A stretch of DNA of 13,843 nt from Desulfobacteraceae bacterium UBA5616 (GTDB lineage Bacteria; Desulfobacterota; Desulfobacteria; Desulfobacterales; UBA5616). The stretch is taken from positions 13,517 through 27,359 of the forward strand of contig DIKO01000115.1 in NCBI GenBank assembly GCA_002423615.1. Direction: 5' to 3'. Both the position numbers and the translations under genes were made by a program. Below the pieces are notes generated by a model. The model ran no database searches and was not told the DNA's origin. It saw only the letters and a program-made list of their open reading frames with translations. Below are positions 1-7,650 of the stretch, one piece after another. The first letter of the stretch is position 1; every line of letters starts with the position of its first letter.

Positions 1-791
1 CTGCCGAAAAGGCCGCTGCCGAAAAAATTATCCCGTCGCCACCGTTTAAGAGAACCGAACCGGATCGGGACCAGAAAGTGGGAATCCGTTATATGACCGG
101 AAAAACCAGAAAATCAATTGATCCCCAGACGATGATGATGAAAATGGCCCTGGGGCTTTTTGGTTTTATCGTTCTTGCCATTATCGGCGTGAGTTTTTCC
201 AACTACAGCACCTATACCCTGGTCCAAACTAAAGGTTCTGTTGAAGTCTGGCAGGGGAAATTCGCCCCCATGGGTCAAAGCCTGCTGCTCACCCTTCAGG
301 GCGTTGAAATCCCTAAAGGAATGAATACAACCGGCTCCGGGAAAACGATCTTTCCTTTTGTGGTCGATTATTTCCTGGATAAGGCGGATGCATTTTTGGA
401 GTCTCCGGGAGTACTTGATTTTGTGGGAATCAAATCCCGGCTGGACAAGGCTGCACCCTATGCGATCACCCCGGAGCTGAAAAAAGAAATGAACCTTCGC
501 ATGACCACCATCCACCTGATGAGCCTGATCTACAGGTCCGATGTGGCCGCAAGCGAGGAAACCCCGGAAGGGTTTCAGGCCGGCCTTTCCCTTTTGGAAG
601 AGGCAAAGGCCCTTGAACTGGATGTACCCCAGGCCGAGCTGGTGAACAAAAAAATCGAATCCATCAACGCCCGTTTAACCTCTGCGGAATCGCGGGAAAC
701 GGAATCCGTCGAGCAGACCGGGAATAAATCCGGCAATCCATCGAGCCCGGTGGAAACTCCCGCTGAAGTGGTATCGTCCCCCGCCCATTAA
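1..791 (+). CDS. Membrane-anchored protein of unknown function (5' end outside window)
   Basis: The reading frame is open from base 3 with no stop before it, so the gene almost certainly starts upstream of the window; the GTG at 78 and ATG at 93 are internal possibilities without a convincing ribosome site. The visible part begins with an Ala/Glu/Lys/Pro-rich stretch typical of a cytoplasmic linker. One hydrophobic membrane segment follows (about bases 141-210, around LGLFGFIVLAIIGV). Then comes a soluble, mostly helical domain of about 180 residues and a Ser/Thr/Glu/Pro-rich tail ending at TAA 789-791. The topology suggests a single-pass protein with the C-terminal domain outside the cytoplasm. 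I recognise no enzymatic motif and assign no function. A strong hairpin lies just after the stop. No partner gene is visible in the window. Confidence 0.75.
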   Translation, partial: AEKAAAEKIIPSPPFKRTEPDRDQKVGIRYMTGKTRKSIDPQTMMMKMALGLFGFIVLAIIGVSFSNYSTYTLVQTKGSVEVWQGKFAPMGQSLLLTLQGVEIPKGMNTTGSGKTIFPFVVDYFLDKADAFLESPGVLDFVGIKSRLDKAAPYAITPELKKEMNLRMTTIHLMSLIYRSDVAASEETPEGFQAGLSLLEEAKALELDVPQAELVNKKIESINARLTSAESRETESVEQTGNKSGNPSSPVETPAEVVSSPAH

Positions 792-801
792 AGAATTTCC
801 C

Positions 802-843
802 GGGCCTCCCCGCAGATAGCCATTTATTGATGCGGGGAGGCCC
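802..843 (+). terminator. Strong hairpin after the first gene, terminator-like
   Basis: A perfect 13-bp inverted repeat, GGGCCTCCCCGCA (802-814) and TGCGGGGAGGCCC (831-843), encloses a 16-nt loop 10 bases after the stop of the first gene. The stem is GC-rich, but no T-run follows on either strand, so it is not a textbook intrinsic terminator. It may end transcription or protect the 3' end of the message. Confidence 0.5.
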
Positions 844-920
844 TTGCAGCATTCATATCCAAGGCAAAACCCAAGCATCACAGGCATCCCAACCACTTCA
901 ATGCCCGGAGGATGTTACAA

Positions 921-1345
921 GTGAACTTTTTTTACATTCTTCCCTTTGCCCTGGCCGGATTCAGCACTTTATTCATCGGCGCCCTTGCCTGGCCCCACAG
1001 ACGCATGCCGAAAGCATGGATAACCCGTAAACGCATTGCCGCGCTGTCAATTATCCCCTTCATCACCCTGATTTTGGTCTGGACCGATTCCCGGCACCAC
1101 CTGATCTGGAAAAAGTTCTGGGTTGTCGAAGACAGATCCTTTCCCATGATGGGCCTTCAGCATGGACCGTCGAAGATCTCGATAAGATATTCGAACCTTT
1201 TTACACCAAAAAAGTCATGGGCCGCAGCGGAACCGGTCTTGGCATGACGGTAGTATGGGGTGCGGTTCAGGATCATGGCGGGTATATCGACATCCTCAGC
1301 GAAGAAGGCGTTGGAACGACATTTTTCCTCTTTCAGATCGGCCCG
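921..1345 (+). pseudogene. Remnant of a 7TM-sensor histidine kinase (internal deletions, frame break)
   Basis: The start is intact: GGAGG at 907-911 sits nine bases before GTG 921 (it directly abuts ATG 912, so GTG is the likelier start). The first frame encodes a hydrophobic helix and then ALSIIPFITLILVWTDSRHH, which resembles the 7TM sensor domain of histidine kinases (HisKA_7TM type). Near 1161-1170 the similarity jumps to another frame, which encodes VEDLDKIFEPFYTKK, the G2-box GRSGTGLGMTVVWG and the end of an HATPase domain (to about 1340). The rest of the sensor, any PAS domain, the His-containing dimerisation domain and the N and G1 boxes are missing. Another in-frame loss is likely near 1009-1017, where the loop after TM1 runs straight into the loop before a later helix. 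The second frame stays open to 1492, antisense to the neighbouring kinase. Not a functional kinase. Confidence 0.8.
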
Positions 1346-1360
1346 ATAGATCCCCGGCCT

Positions 1361-2923
1361 TCACATGGATTTCAAATCCGCGGGAATCGTTGTCACGGGG
1401 AGGGTTACGGTAAAGGTGGACCCTTCTCCATCCCTGCTGCTCACCTTGATGCGTCCCCCGTGTTTGGTAATAATGCCCTGGGAAACGCTTAAACCCAGAC
1501 CCGTTCCCTTGCCCTTGCCCTTGGTGGTGAAAAACGGATCAAATATTGAATTCAGGATGTGTTCAGGAATGCCGGTGCCGAAATCCACCACTTTTACCGC
1601 CACATAATCGGGTTCATCCGCCGGAATAACGAAAACTTGAATTTTATCCCCTTTTTTGGAAGCATCGATGGCATTGAAGATGAGGTTTAAAAACACCTGG
1701 CGGAGCTGCTGGACATCGCCATGAATTTGGGGCAGATTATCCGCAGCCTGAAACTCCACCCGAATACCGGCGAGCTTAATCTGATTGGCCGACAGCTTTA
1801 TGGTGTCCCGGATAAGCGATGCAAGATTCAGCGGTTCCACCTGGGAACTGCTCTGACGGGCGAAATCAAGAAGATTGCTGATAATATTTCTCGAACGGTT
1901 CGTTTCCGATACAATGTCGTTGAGAATATCCTTTTTATCGTCATCGGCCATCTGGTTGTAGTCTTCCAGCATCATGTGGGCGGACAGCATGATATTGTTC
2001 AAAGGGTTGTTCAACTCATGGGCGATGCCGGCGGTCAGGGTCCCCACGGCCCTGACCTTATGCAGCTGAATAAGGCCTTCTTCACGTTGTTCGAGTTCCT
2101 GGATCATCTTATTGATGGCCAGGGCCAGATCCGTAAACTCATCCCGGAAACGGCGCCTGGGCATAATGGGGGTAAAGTCCCCCGAGGCGATACGCTGGGC
2201 ATATTTGGTAAACCGGTTGATGCTTCTTAAAATGCGGCTGACCAGAATATAGGCGTTAAAAACCACCATGATGAGAAGTAACGCAAGGAAATAAATATGA
2301 ATCATCCGGGACCGGAGAAGGGTTTCGGATACAGATACCCTCAACCGGTTCATGAGACCCTGGGACAGGGAAACCATCTGATGGCCCTTTTCCCTTAATT
2401 CCTTCTCGATTTTTTCCCGGGTTCGGCGATGTTCCAGGATATTTTCCTGCCGGCGCTCCGCATCTTCCAGCTGTTCCAGCAGCCGCTGATAGTCGGCGAT
2501 ATTGGACACCACCATCCGGTGGTTGTCTTTCCCCAGTATTTGCTTAAGTTCATCGGGATTGCGTTCGATAATGTCCCGGGCCTGATACACGTTGTCCAGG
2601 GCGTCGTCGAGATTGGTGCCGTAAAGAAAGTAATTCTTCTCGAATCGTCGCGCCTGCTGAATTTCAATAACATAATCATTTATAATTTCGAGGAATTCCA
2701 GCTTATGCTCCACCTGGTACATGGAATGCACCATAACAGCGGCAATCCCCACGGCCAGCAAAAACACCAGAAAAAACCCCAGGGAAATCTGAAGCTTAAG
2801 GCTGAAACGATGTCTAGCCATCAGTGCGCGCCTGGCTTTTTCCTCAATTTCCACAGGATTCGGCCGGACGGAAACTTCCATGCCCGAGACCGTCTCATTC
2901 TTTGGGGATGATTTTACCTTCAT
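1361..2923 (-). CDS. Membrane sensor histidine kinase with HAMP domain
   Basis: A 520-residue sensor kinase, last gene of the minus-strand unit. I chose ATG 2921-2923 because GGGAG lies five bases upstream; an in-frame extension to 3007 would overlap the upstream regulator. Layout: short cytoplasmic start; TM1 about 47-66; extracytoplasmic helical sensor region about 67-207 with no recognised ligand fold; TM2 about 208-229; HAMP about 229-281; dimerisation/phosphoacceptor domain with H302 in AHELNNPLNN; N-box around N413-N417; G1 box DFGTGIP (448-453); F-box FDPFFTTK (461-468); G2 box GKGTGLGLS (471-479). All catalytic boxes are present, so it should autophosphorylate. It follows the single-domain response regulator by 22 bp and is likely its partner. 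It may also feed the sigma-54 regulator that appears to control the operon (inference). The signal is unknown. Confidence 0.92.
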   Translation of the reverse strand: MKVKSSPKNETVSGMEVSVRPNPVEIEEKARRALMARHRFSLKLQISLGFFLVFLLAVGIAAVMVHSMYQVEHKLEFLEIINDYVIEIQQARRFEKNYFLYGTNLDDALDNVYQARDIIERNPDELKQILGKDNHRMVVSNIADYQRLLEQLEDAERRQENILEHRRTREKIEKELREKGHQMVSLSQGLMNRLRVSVSETLLRSRMIHIYFLALLLIMVVFNAYILVSRILRSINRFTKYAQRIASGDFTPIMPRRRFRDEFTDLALAINKMIQELEQREEGLIQLHKVRAVGTLTAGIAHELNNPLNNIMLSAHMMLEDYNQMADDDKKDILNDIVSETNRSRNIISNLLDFARQSSSQVEPLNLASLIRDTIKLSANQIKLAGIRVEFQAADNLPQIHGDVQQLRQVFLNLIFNAIDASKKGDKIQVFVIPADEPDYVAVKVVDFGTGIPEHILNSIFDPFFTTKGKGKGTGLGLSVSQGIITKHGGRIKVSSRDGEGSTFTVTLPVTTIPADLKSM

Positions 2924-2945
2924 GTTGACTCCCGAAGATGGAATC

Positions 2946-3359
2946 TCAGGCGTTGTCGATGCCCGCAGCGGTGAAATCAATGGATGACCCCAGGGCCTTG
3001 GCGGCACTGGCGATGACTTTTCTCAGATCATCCGGCTGAAAGGGTTTGGCAATAAAATCAAAGGCGCCTTTTCCCATGGCTTCCCTGGCCAGAGACATCA
3101 TGGCATACCCGGTAATCATGATCACCTTGGTCCGGGGAGATTTCTGGGTCACATGCTCCAGCACCTGTATGCCGTCAATTTCATCCATCCGGATATCCGT
3201 GACCACGATATCGAATTCCTTTTCACTGATCCGGTCAAGAGCGGCCCTGGGATTTTCGAAAACCTCTACGTTGCACCCGATCTTGGCCAGGGCGGGTTTG
3301 AGTCTCTTTCCGACAATGGGTTCATCATCCAGCAGCAAAACTTCCAATTGGTCCGTCAT
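2946..3359 (-). CDS. Single-domain response regulator (CheY-like receiver)
   Basis: A 137-residue protein made of one receiver domain and no output domain. The acidic pocket is D11-D12, the phosphoacceptor is D55 (VVTDIRM), the switch threonine is T83 (MITGYA) and the conserved lysine is K105 (AKPF). A strong GGAGG lies seven bases before the ATG (3357-3359). The short tail after residue 120 has no known domain. It lies 22 bp upstream of the HAMP histidine kinase, so the two form a two-component pair. Lacking an output domain, it probably acts by protein-protein contact or as a phosphate relay, perhaps towards the sigma-54 regulator encoded upstream (inference). A 108-bp gap separates it from the preceding kinase-like gene, so a secondary promoter is possible, although I see no good one. 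Confidence 0.93.
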   Translation of the reverse strand: MTDQLEVLLLDDEPIVGKRLKPALAKIGCNVEVFENPRAALDRISEKEFDIVVTDIRMDEIDGIQVLEHVTQKSPRTKVIMITGYAMMSLAREAMGKGAFDFIAKPFQPDDLRKVIASAAKALGSSIDFTAAGIDNA

Positions 3360-3370
3360 ATTCGCCTCCC

Positions 3371-3387
3371 TCCCCCGATAAGGGGGA
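3371..3387 (-). other. Small leader hairpin before the receiver gene
   Basis: A 6-bp inverted repeat (TCCCCC at 3371-3376, GGGGGA at 3382-3387, 5-nt loop) abuts the purine-rich ribosome site of the response regulator on the minus strand. In RNA it could partly mask that site. The stem is short and its role is speculative. Confidence 0.3.
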
Positions 3388-3467
3388 ATCTGCCGTCAGG
3401 GTTGATTTTTCAAAGTTCACTGTCAATACAAATTCGACGTTTCCCGGAATCCTCAAAACCGGCCGGA

Positions 3468-4292
3468 TCAGCGGAAACTCTCGGCCGCCTGCCTGAAAAA
3501 GTCGTGGATGAAATGAACTTCAACATAGTTCACACCGGGAATATTTTCAGCGAGTTCCTTGATGGCGGCCTCCCGTTTCCGCTTCTCCCTTGTCAATCCC
3601 AGGGTTTCAATGATCAGGTTTCCCCCATTGGCCTGGACCCTGCTGCTGGGATACTTATCCATGAGAAGAACCCTGACCCTGGCTGCCAGTTCAAGGTCTT
3701 TCAGACATTTTTCAGAGTAGTTCATGGGTTGAAATTTACGTGAACAGACAGTCTCGGTGATGATCCTGACCGCTTCATCGGGATCTATCTGACTCAGGCT
3801 GACCATCAGATCATATTTTGAAGGGTCGGTCTCGTCAAACCGAAACTCAGAAAAAGACCATTGCTGGCGAAGCTTTTTCTCCCGGGCGAGAAGTTTTTCC
3901 GCCTTTTTAACGCTCATATTATGGGTCTGGGCATAATTTCGCGCTCTCTCTTCCGGGTCGATCAATATCCTCACCTTCAACACATGTGAAACGCCCAGCA
4001 CGTAAAGATGGGCGGCGAGTCCCTGGCAGACGATATTGTCCTTTAACATCTCCCCTAGCACGGCTTCTTGAATATAGGCCATTAATTGTTTACGCAGCTT
4101 CAAGGACATGCGGAGCGTCGGCGCCGCCTTATCGATAGCGTCAACGAGTTTGGTTTCGGACAAGTGATATTTTTCCGCAACCCCCCTCAGTATTTCCCGC
4201 CCGACATAGGCGTATCCCATGGCCTCAGCCGTTTTTTGTGCAATTTTTCGGCCTTCTTCATAGACATCCGATGATATATTGATGATGGACAT
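3468..4292 (-). CDS. Cytidylate-kinase-like protein with degenerate P-loop and BON-like tail (second copy)
   Basis: A 274-residue protein resembling the cytidylate-kinase-like family (PF13189 type). Residues 1-190 carry the family pattern: a short first strand, a phosphate-loop position, GREIL (31-35), QGLAAHLY (90-97) and KYDLMVSL (159-166). Residues about 198-262 look like a BON-type domain, ending in IPGVNYVEVHF. The P-loop position reads SSDVYEEGRK (7-16): the first glycine is replaced by D9 and the lysine by R15, so ATP-dependent kinase activity is doubtful and a sensing or scaffold role is possible. ATG 4290-4292 is supported by AAAGGA upstream. The gene lies 35 bp after a paralogue with the same architecture, so the pair arose by duplication. 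CMP or dCMP as substrate is not established for this family branch. Confidence 0.8.
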   Translation of the reverse strand: MSIINISSDVYEEGRKIAQKTAEAMGYAYVGREILRGVAEKYHLSETKLVDAIDKAAPTLRMSLKLRKQLMAYIQEAVLGEMLKDNIVCQGLAAHLYVLGVSHVLKVRILIDPEERARNYAQTHNMSVKKAEKLLAREKKLRQQWSFSEFRFDETDPSKYDLMVSLSQIDPDEAVRIITETVCSRKFQPMNYSEKCLKDLELAARVRVLLMDKYPSSRVQANGGNLIIETLGLTREKRKREAAIKELAENIPGVNYVEVHFIHDFFRQAAESFR

Positions 4293-4327
4293 GAAGAAAT
4301 CCTTTCTGTTGAGATTAATATCCGGCG

Positions 4328-5140
4328 TTAAATGACTGTCTGCCGCTGGGTTGCTTCCGAATGCACCTCTAAGTTGTTGATGCCGCTGACTTCTGAAATC
4401 AGTTGGGTGGCCCGTTCATTCAATTTCTGAAGCTGCCGTCCCGTTGCTTTTGCACTTATGACGACATTGCCGTAATCGCTGGTAACGGACACATCGAAAT
4501 GTTCGTTGAGGAGCAGGGCCTTGATTTCACAGGCCAGGGCCAGGTCGTCCATTTTTTGTTGAGATTCCCGGGTGGCCTTGAACTGTTTGAACCCGGCAAC
4601 CCGGCAAATGATGTTCACCGCATCTTCAACGGTGATTTTGTCGATGAAAATCACCAGATCATATAGTGAGCTGTCCCATGGGTCCACGCCGTAAAGCTTC
4701 TGGGTCCAGTTCCGGCGTTCATGATCGTCTTTCAGGATGATCGCCCGGGCATCCTGTTCACTGATGTTTTCCGTCTCCATCTTATTGCGCACCCGCATGG
4801 AAAGATCCGAGATGATCCTGACCTTCAGGAGATGGGAGATGCCGCCGAGGAAAATATGGCCGGCCAGTCCGTGATATACCACATTGTCCTTTCGAACCCT
4901 CCGGGTGAGGGCGCTCTGATAATAGGTGATATAGTCGGATTTGCCGTGAGTGAAACGCTCCAGGATGGAAGGCGCATCATGAATGGCTTTTTCCAGTTTG
5001 ATCTCAGGGATATTGAAGCGATCGCTGGCTTCGAGGATGACTTCCCGGCTCAGGCAGTCATAATTCATACAGGCTGCAACTTTTTCGGCAATTTCTTTTC
5101 CTTTTGAATAAGATCCCCTGGAAAGGGTGATAATGGCCAT
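4328..5140 (-). CDS. Cytidylate-kinase-like protein with BON-like tail (first copy)
   Basis: A 270-residue paralogue of the downstream gene. The N-terminal 190 residues are cytidylate-kinase-like. SRGSYSKGKE (7-16) keeps a G-x4-G-K loop, but with Glu where Walker A has Ser/Thr. Other family blocks are SREVILEA (31-38), HGLAGHIFL (90-98) and LYDLVIFID (159-167). Residues about 198-262 form a BON-like region with the typical ending VSGINNLEVH. The start ATG (5138-5140) has AGGAGG six bases upstream; the nearer out-of-frame ATG is ignored. It lies 23 bp after the SLC13 permease and is clearly in the same operon. Its better-preserved nucleotide loop suggests this copy is the more likely to bind ATP. 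A role in sensing nucleotide or energy state for the transporter and stress unit is inference only. Confidence 0.82.
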   Translation of the reverse strand: MAIITLSRGSYSKGKEIAEKVAACMNYDCLSREVILEASDRFNIPEIKLEKAIHDAPSILERFTHGKSDYITYYQSALTRRVRKDNVVYHGLAGHIFLGGISHLLKVRIISDLSMRVRNKMETENISEQDARAIILKDDHERRNWTQKLYGVDPWDSSLYDLVIFIDKITVEDAVNIICRVAGFKQFKATRESQQKMDDLALACEIKALLLNEHFDVSVTSDYGNVVISAKATGRQLQKLNERATQLISEVSGINNLEVHSEATQRQTVI

Positions 5141-5163
5141 GCCATGCCTCCTTTTTTATTTTT

Positions 5164-6972
5164 CTAAATACCGTAGAATAAATATATTCCGCCGATCAGG
5201 GCCACCAGAAACACGACGCTGATAAGGGTCCCGGCCTTCATGAAATCAATGCTGCGATAATGCCCCGGACCCATGTACAGGGCATTGACCTGGTGCGTGG
5301 GCAGAATAAAAGAATTGCTGGTGGCCATGCCTACCACGAGAGCCGCCATCCGCGGATCGGCATTGGCGGCAATGGCCATGTTGATCACTAGCGGAACCAG
5401 GAGCACCGTGGCGCCGACATTTGAAATCACCAGAGAAAATGCCGTGGCCAGAAGGCCGATAATGGACAGCAAAACGATAGGGCTCACGGGGCCCAGCATC
5501 GAAAGCACGGTCTGTGCAATCCAGGCTGCCGCCCCGGTTTTTTCGGTGGCCATGCCCAGGGGGATCAATCCGGCCAAAAGGAAAATCGTCCGCCAGTCCA
5601 CGGATTGATAGGCTTCGTCGATGGTCAAAACCCGGGTGAGAATCATGCCCAGGGCTCCGGTCATAAGGGAAACGGAAAGTTGAATATTGAAAATCATCAT
5701 CATGGATAGGGCAACCGCCCCCCAAAATGCCGCGAGTATGGCCTTTTCGGGCCTCAGGCTTTCCGTGTCCAGCGCTGTGGTAAACAAGAGCCCGCCTTCA
5801 CTCTGAAGTGCCTGCAACCGCTTCACCGGCCCATGGATCAGGATGGCGTCCCCAACCCGCAAAATCATATTGCCGATTTCCGCCCGGTAGACCTCCCCCT
5901 GCCGGTAAATGGCCATGGGAGAAATCCGGAAGCGTTCCTGAAAATTGATCCGGTCCAGGGTCTTCCCTTCAAACTGGGACCTGGGCGCCACTACGGCTTC
6001 CACCGTAACCGGGGCCTGGGACGCCATATCATTCTTGAATGCCTCCACCTGGTCCTTGACCCGCATGCCTTCTTCCGCTGCCATGCGTTGTACGTCTTTT
6101 CCCCTGCCGCATACCAGCATGTCAATTCCGGATCGAACCACCGTATCCGAAACCGGGGAAAAAATCCTTGAATCCGGGGGGGTCGTTACAGCCACGATAT
6201 TGACAAGGTACCGCCGTTTCAGATCTTCGATGTGGATGGGGTCCCGGTAATCCGTGAAATCATCGGAAGTCCGGAGTTCATAGATTTCCCCGATTTCCCG
6301 GATAGGGTCAAGCTTATGGTCCGCTGCCTTCTCCTGATCCTCTTTCCCTCCGCCTTGGGGCAGGATGAAACGACCCAGAAAGATGAAACAAAGAATACCG
6401 GAAGCCAGCAGCAGCATCCCCAACGGCGTTACGTCAAACATCCCGAAAGGTTTCAGTTTAAACGGCGCCATGAGATCATTTAACAGAATCAGGGGACTCG
6501 ACCCCACCAAAGTGATGGTCCCCCCCAGGATGCAACTGAAACCAATGGGCATCAGGAGTTTGCTCAAGGGAATTTTCAGGGATTTGCCCACACGCTGCAA
6601 AGCCGGGAGAAACAGCGCCGCGGCCCCGATATTCTGCATAAAGCTTGAAATAAACGCAATGGCCACGGAAAAACCAATGATTATTCGGGACTCGCTCTGT
6701 CCTGCAATCTTGACGATGGGGGAAACCAGACTGTTGATCAGACCGGTTTTATCCAGCCCGGCCCCGATGATGATCACCGCGATAATCGACACCACCGCGT
6801 TGCTGCTTAACCCGATAAAGGCCTCTGAAGGAGAAACCAGATGCAGAAGGGGAAGAACGACCATCATGATGATGGCCACCACATCCACACGGACCCATTC
6901 AACGATAAACAGGAAAACAGCAATTCCGATCATCAGCATCACCAGGATCATATCCGTTGTTAAGGGTTGCAC
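5164..6972 (-). CDS. SLC13/DASS-family permease with two central TrkA-C domains
   Basis: A 602-residue inner-membrane transporter of the divalent anion:sodium symporter superfamily. Hydrophobic helices occupy about 8-205 and 408-602. The two repeats carry the substrate/sodium hairpins: FMQNIGAAALFLP (111-123) with GGTITLVGSSP (150-160), and ISNVGATVLLVP (516-527) with TSNSFILPTHQVNALYMGPG (551-570). A soluble insert at about 225-400 contains two TrkA-C-like (RCK_C) domains, which in relatives bind small ligands and gate the pore. The transported anion (sulfate, dicarboxylate or other) cannot be told from sequence. The start is GTG 6970-6972, supported by GGAGG nine bases upstream. It lies 24 bp after the universal stress protein gene and 23 bp before the first kinase-like gene. 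TrkA-C domains next to a nucleotide-binding-type stress protein and kinase-like proteins suggest ligand-controlled transport (inference). Confidence 0.92.
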   Translation of the reverse strand: MQPLTTDMILVMLMIGIAVFLFIVEWVRVDVVAIIMMVVLPLLHLVSPSEAFIGLSSNAVVSIIAVIIIGAGLDKTGLINSLVSPIVKIAGQSESRIIIGFSVAIAFISSFMQNIGAAALFLPALQRVGKSLKIPLSKLLMPIGFSCILGGTITLVGSSPLILLNDLMAPFKLKPFGMFDVTPLGMLLLASGILCFIFLGRFILPQGGGKEDQEKAADHKLDPIREIGEIYELRTSDDFTDYRDPIHIEDLKRRYLVNIVAVTTPPDSRIFSPVSDTVVRSGIDMLVCGRGKDVQRMAAEEGMRVKDQVEAFKNDMASQAPVTVEAVVAPRSQFEGKTLDRINFQERFRISPMAIYRQGEVYRAEIGNMILRVGDAILIHGPVKRLQALQSEGGLLFTTALDTESLRPEKAILAAFWGAVALSMMMIFNIQLSVSLMTGALGMILTRVLTIDEAYQSVDWRTIFLLAGLIPLGMATEKTGAAAWIAQTVLSMLGPVSPIVLLSIIGLLATAFSLVISNVGATVLLVPLVINMAIAANADPRMAALVVGMATSNSFILPTHQVNALYMGPGHYRSIDFMKAGTLISVVFLVALIGGIYLFYGI

Positions 6973-6996
6973 GTATTTTATCCTCCAGAGTGTGTA

Positions 6997-7464
6997 TTAT
7001 TGTCTTAAAGACCGGTCGTTTCCGGGCTGTATTTTGCTGCTCACCGTAAAAAGCGGGCATTCGAGGGTGCCGGTTACCTTTCGGATCCAGTGTGACTGCG
7101 AAGGGCCCTCCGGGCGTGGCAGTTCTTCATGACTGCCCCAGATGATAGCCTGGAACGGCATTCGCTCCGCCAGAAACTTCATCAGTTCCTGTGCCAGCTC
7201 TCCGACCCGGATGGCTGTGCTGACCGTGATGCCCTTTTTAAGAAATTCGGAAGACAGCTCACCCAGCTTAGTTCCCAGACGGGTCTCGATCCCCTCGATC
7301 GCCTTTCGTTTCGATCCCAGGAGAGAATGATTGATAAAGGCCATTTCGACCAGCATGAGAAAAGATATTTCCGAGTCCATGCGCAAGGCCAGTTCGCGTG
7401 AATAGTTCAGGGCCTTTTCACAAATTTTTTCATTTTCAAAAACCACCAGGATTCTCTTGAACAT
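6997..7464 (-). CDS. Universal stress protein (UspA family)
   Basis: A 155-residue single-domain UspA-fold protein, first gene of the sigma-54-driven unit. It starts with the family strand FKRILVVFE, followed by a helix rich in Ala/Leu, and ends with WGS...CPLFTVS (109-142), the usual last strand region. The nucleotide-binding signature of ATP-binding members (G-2x-G-9x-G-S/T) is poorly kept: WGSHEELPRPEGPSQSHW retains only parts, and the acidic residue after the first strand is shifted (E10). It may therefore be a non-ATP-binding member, or bind nucleotide in a modified way. ATG 7462-7464 follows AAGGAAAGG by a few bases. The predicted transcription start is about 18 nt upstream. Usp proteins next to transporters often bind or tune them; here a link to the SLC13 permease is inferred. 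Confidence 0.88.
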   Translation of the reverse strand: MFKRILVVFENEKICEKALNYSRELALRMDSEISFLMLVEMAFINHSLLGSKRKAIEGIETRLGTKLGELSSEFLKKGITVSTAIRVGELAQELMKFLAERMPFQAIIWGSHEELPRPEGPSQSHWIRKVTGTLECPLFTVSSKIQPGNDRSLRQ

Positions 7465-7492
7465 GGGCCTTTCCTTTCCTTAATACGGCTTG

Positions 7493-7508
7493 AGCAAGGC
7501 CCGTGCCA
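7493..7508 (-). promoter_or_regulatory. Sigma-54 (-24/-12) promoter of the six-gene unit
   Basis: On the minus strand the sequence reads TGGCACGGGCCTTGCT, an exact fit to the consensus TGGCACG-N4-TTGCW. With GC at -13/-12, transcription should begin near 7482, 18 nt before the universal stress protein start codon. A sigma-54 activator gene lies directly upstream on the same strand. This is the strongest promoter call in the window. Confidence 0.9.
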
Positions 7509-7545
7509 AAATCGATGCCTTATTCCAACTGCCTGGTATGTTTTA

Positions 7546-7557
7546 AAATCCGGATTT
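7546..7557. promoter_or_regulatory. 12-bp palindrome in the sigma-54 promoter region
   Basis: AAATCCGGATTT is a perfect palindrome centred about 70 bp upstream of the predicted sigma-54 start. It could be a protein site between enhancer and promoter, but it may be chance in an AT-rich region. Confidence 0.3.
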
Positions 7558-7650
7558 AAAGAATAATAAGTTGGGGAATGGATGTTGGAAAAGCGCAACG
7601 CCTCTTCTGAAAAATCATGTTCCTGACGGAAATTTCGCGAAAAAATGCGA

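Noticed and set aside
1217..1492. Separate 91-codon + strand gene
   Set aside because: Its first 40 residues are the end of an HATPase domain and belong to the kinase remnant. The rest is antisense to the intact kinase.
5246..5725. 159-codon minus-strand frame inside the permease
   Set aside because: It is a shifted frame of the SLC13 gene with a His/Gly/Arg-rich, non-protein-like sequence.
7510..7522. IHF-like site next to the sigma-54 promoter (AATCGATGCCTTA)
   Set aside because: It fits the loose IHF consensus with one mismatch, but its centre is only about 34 bp from the predicted start, too close for the usual DNA-bending role.
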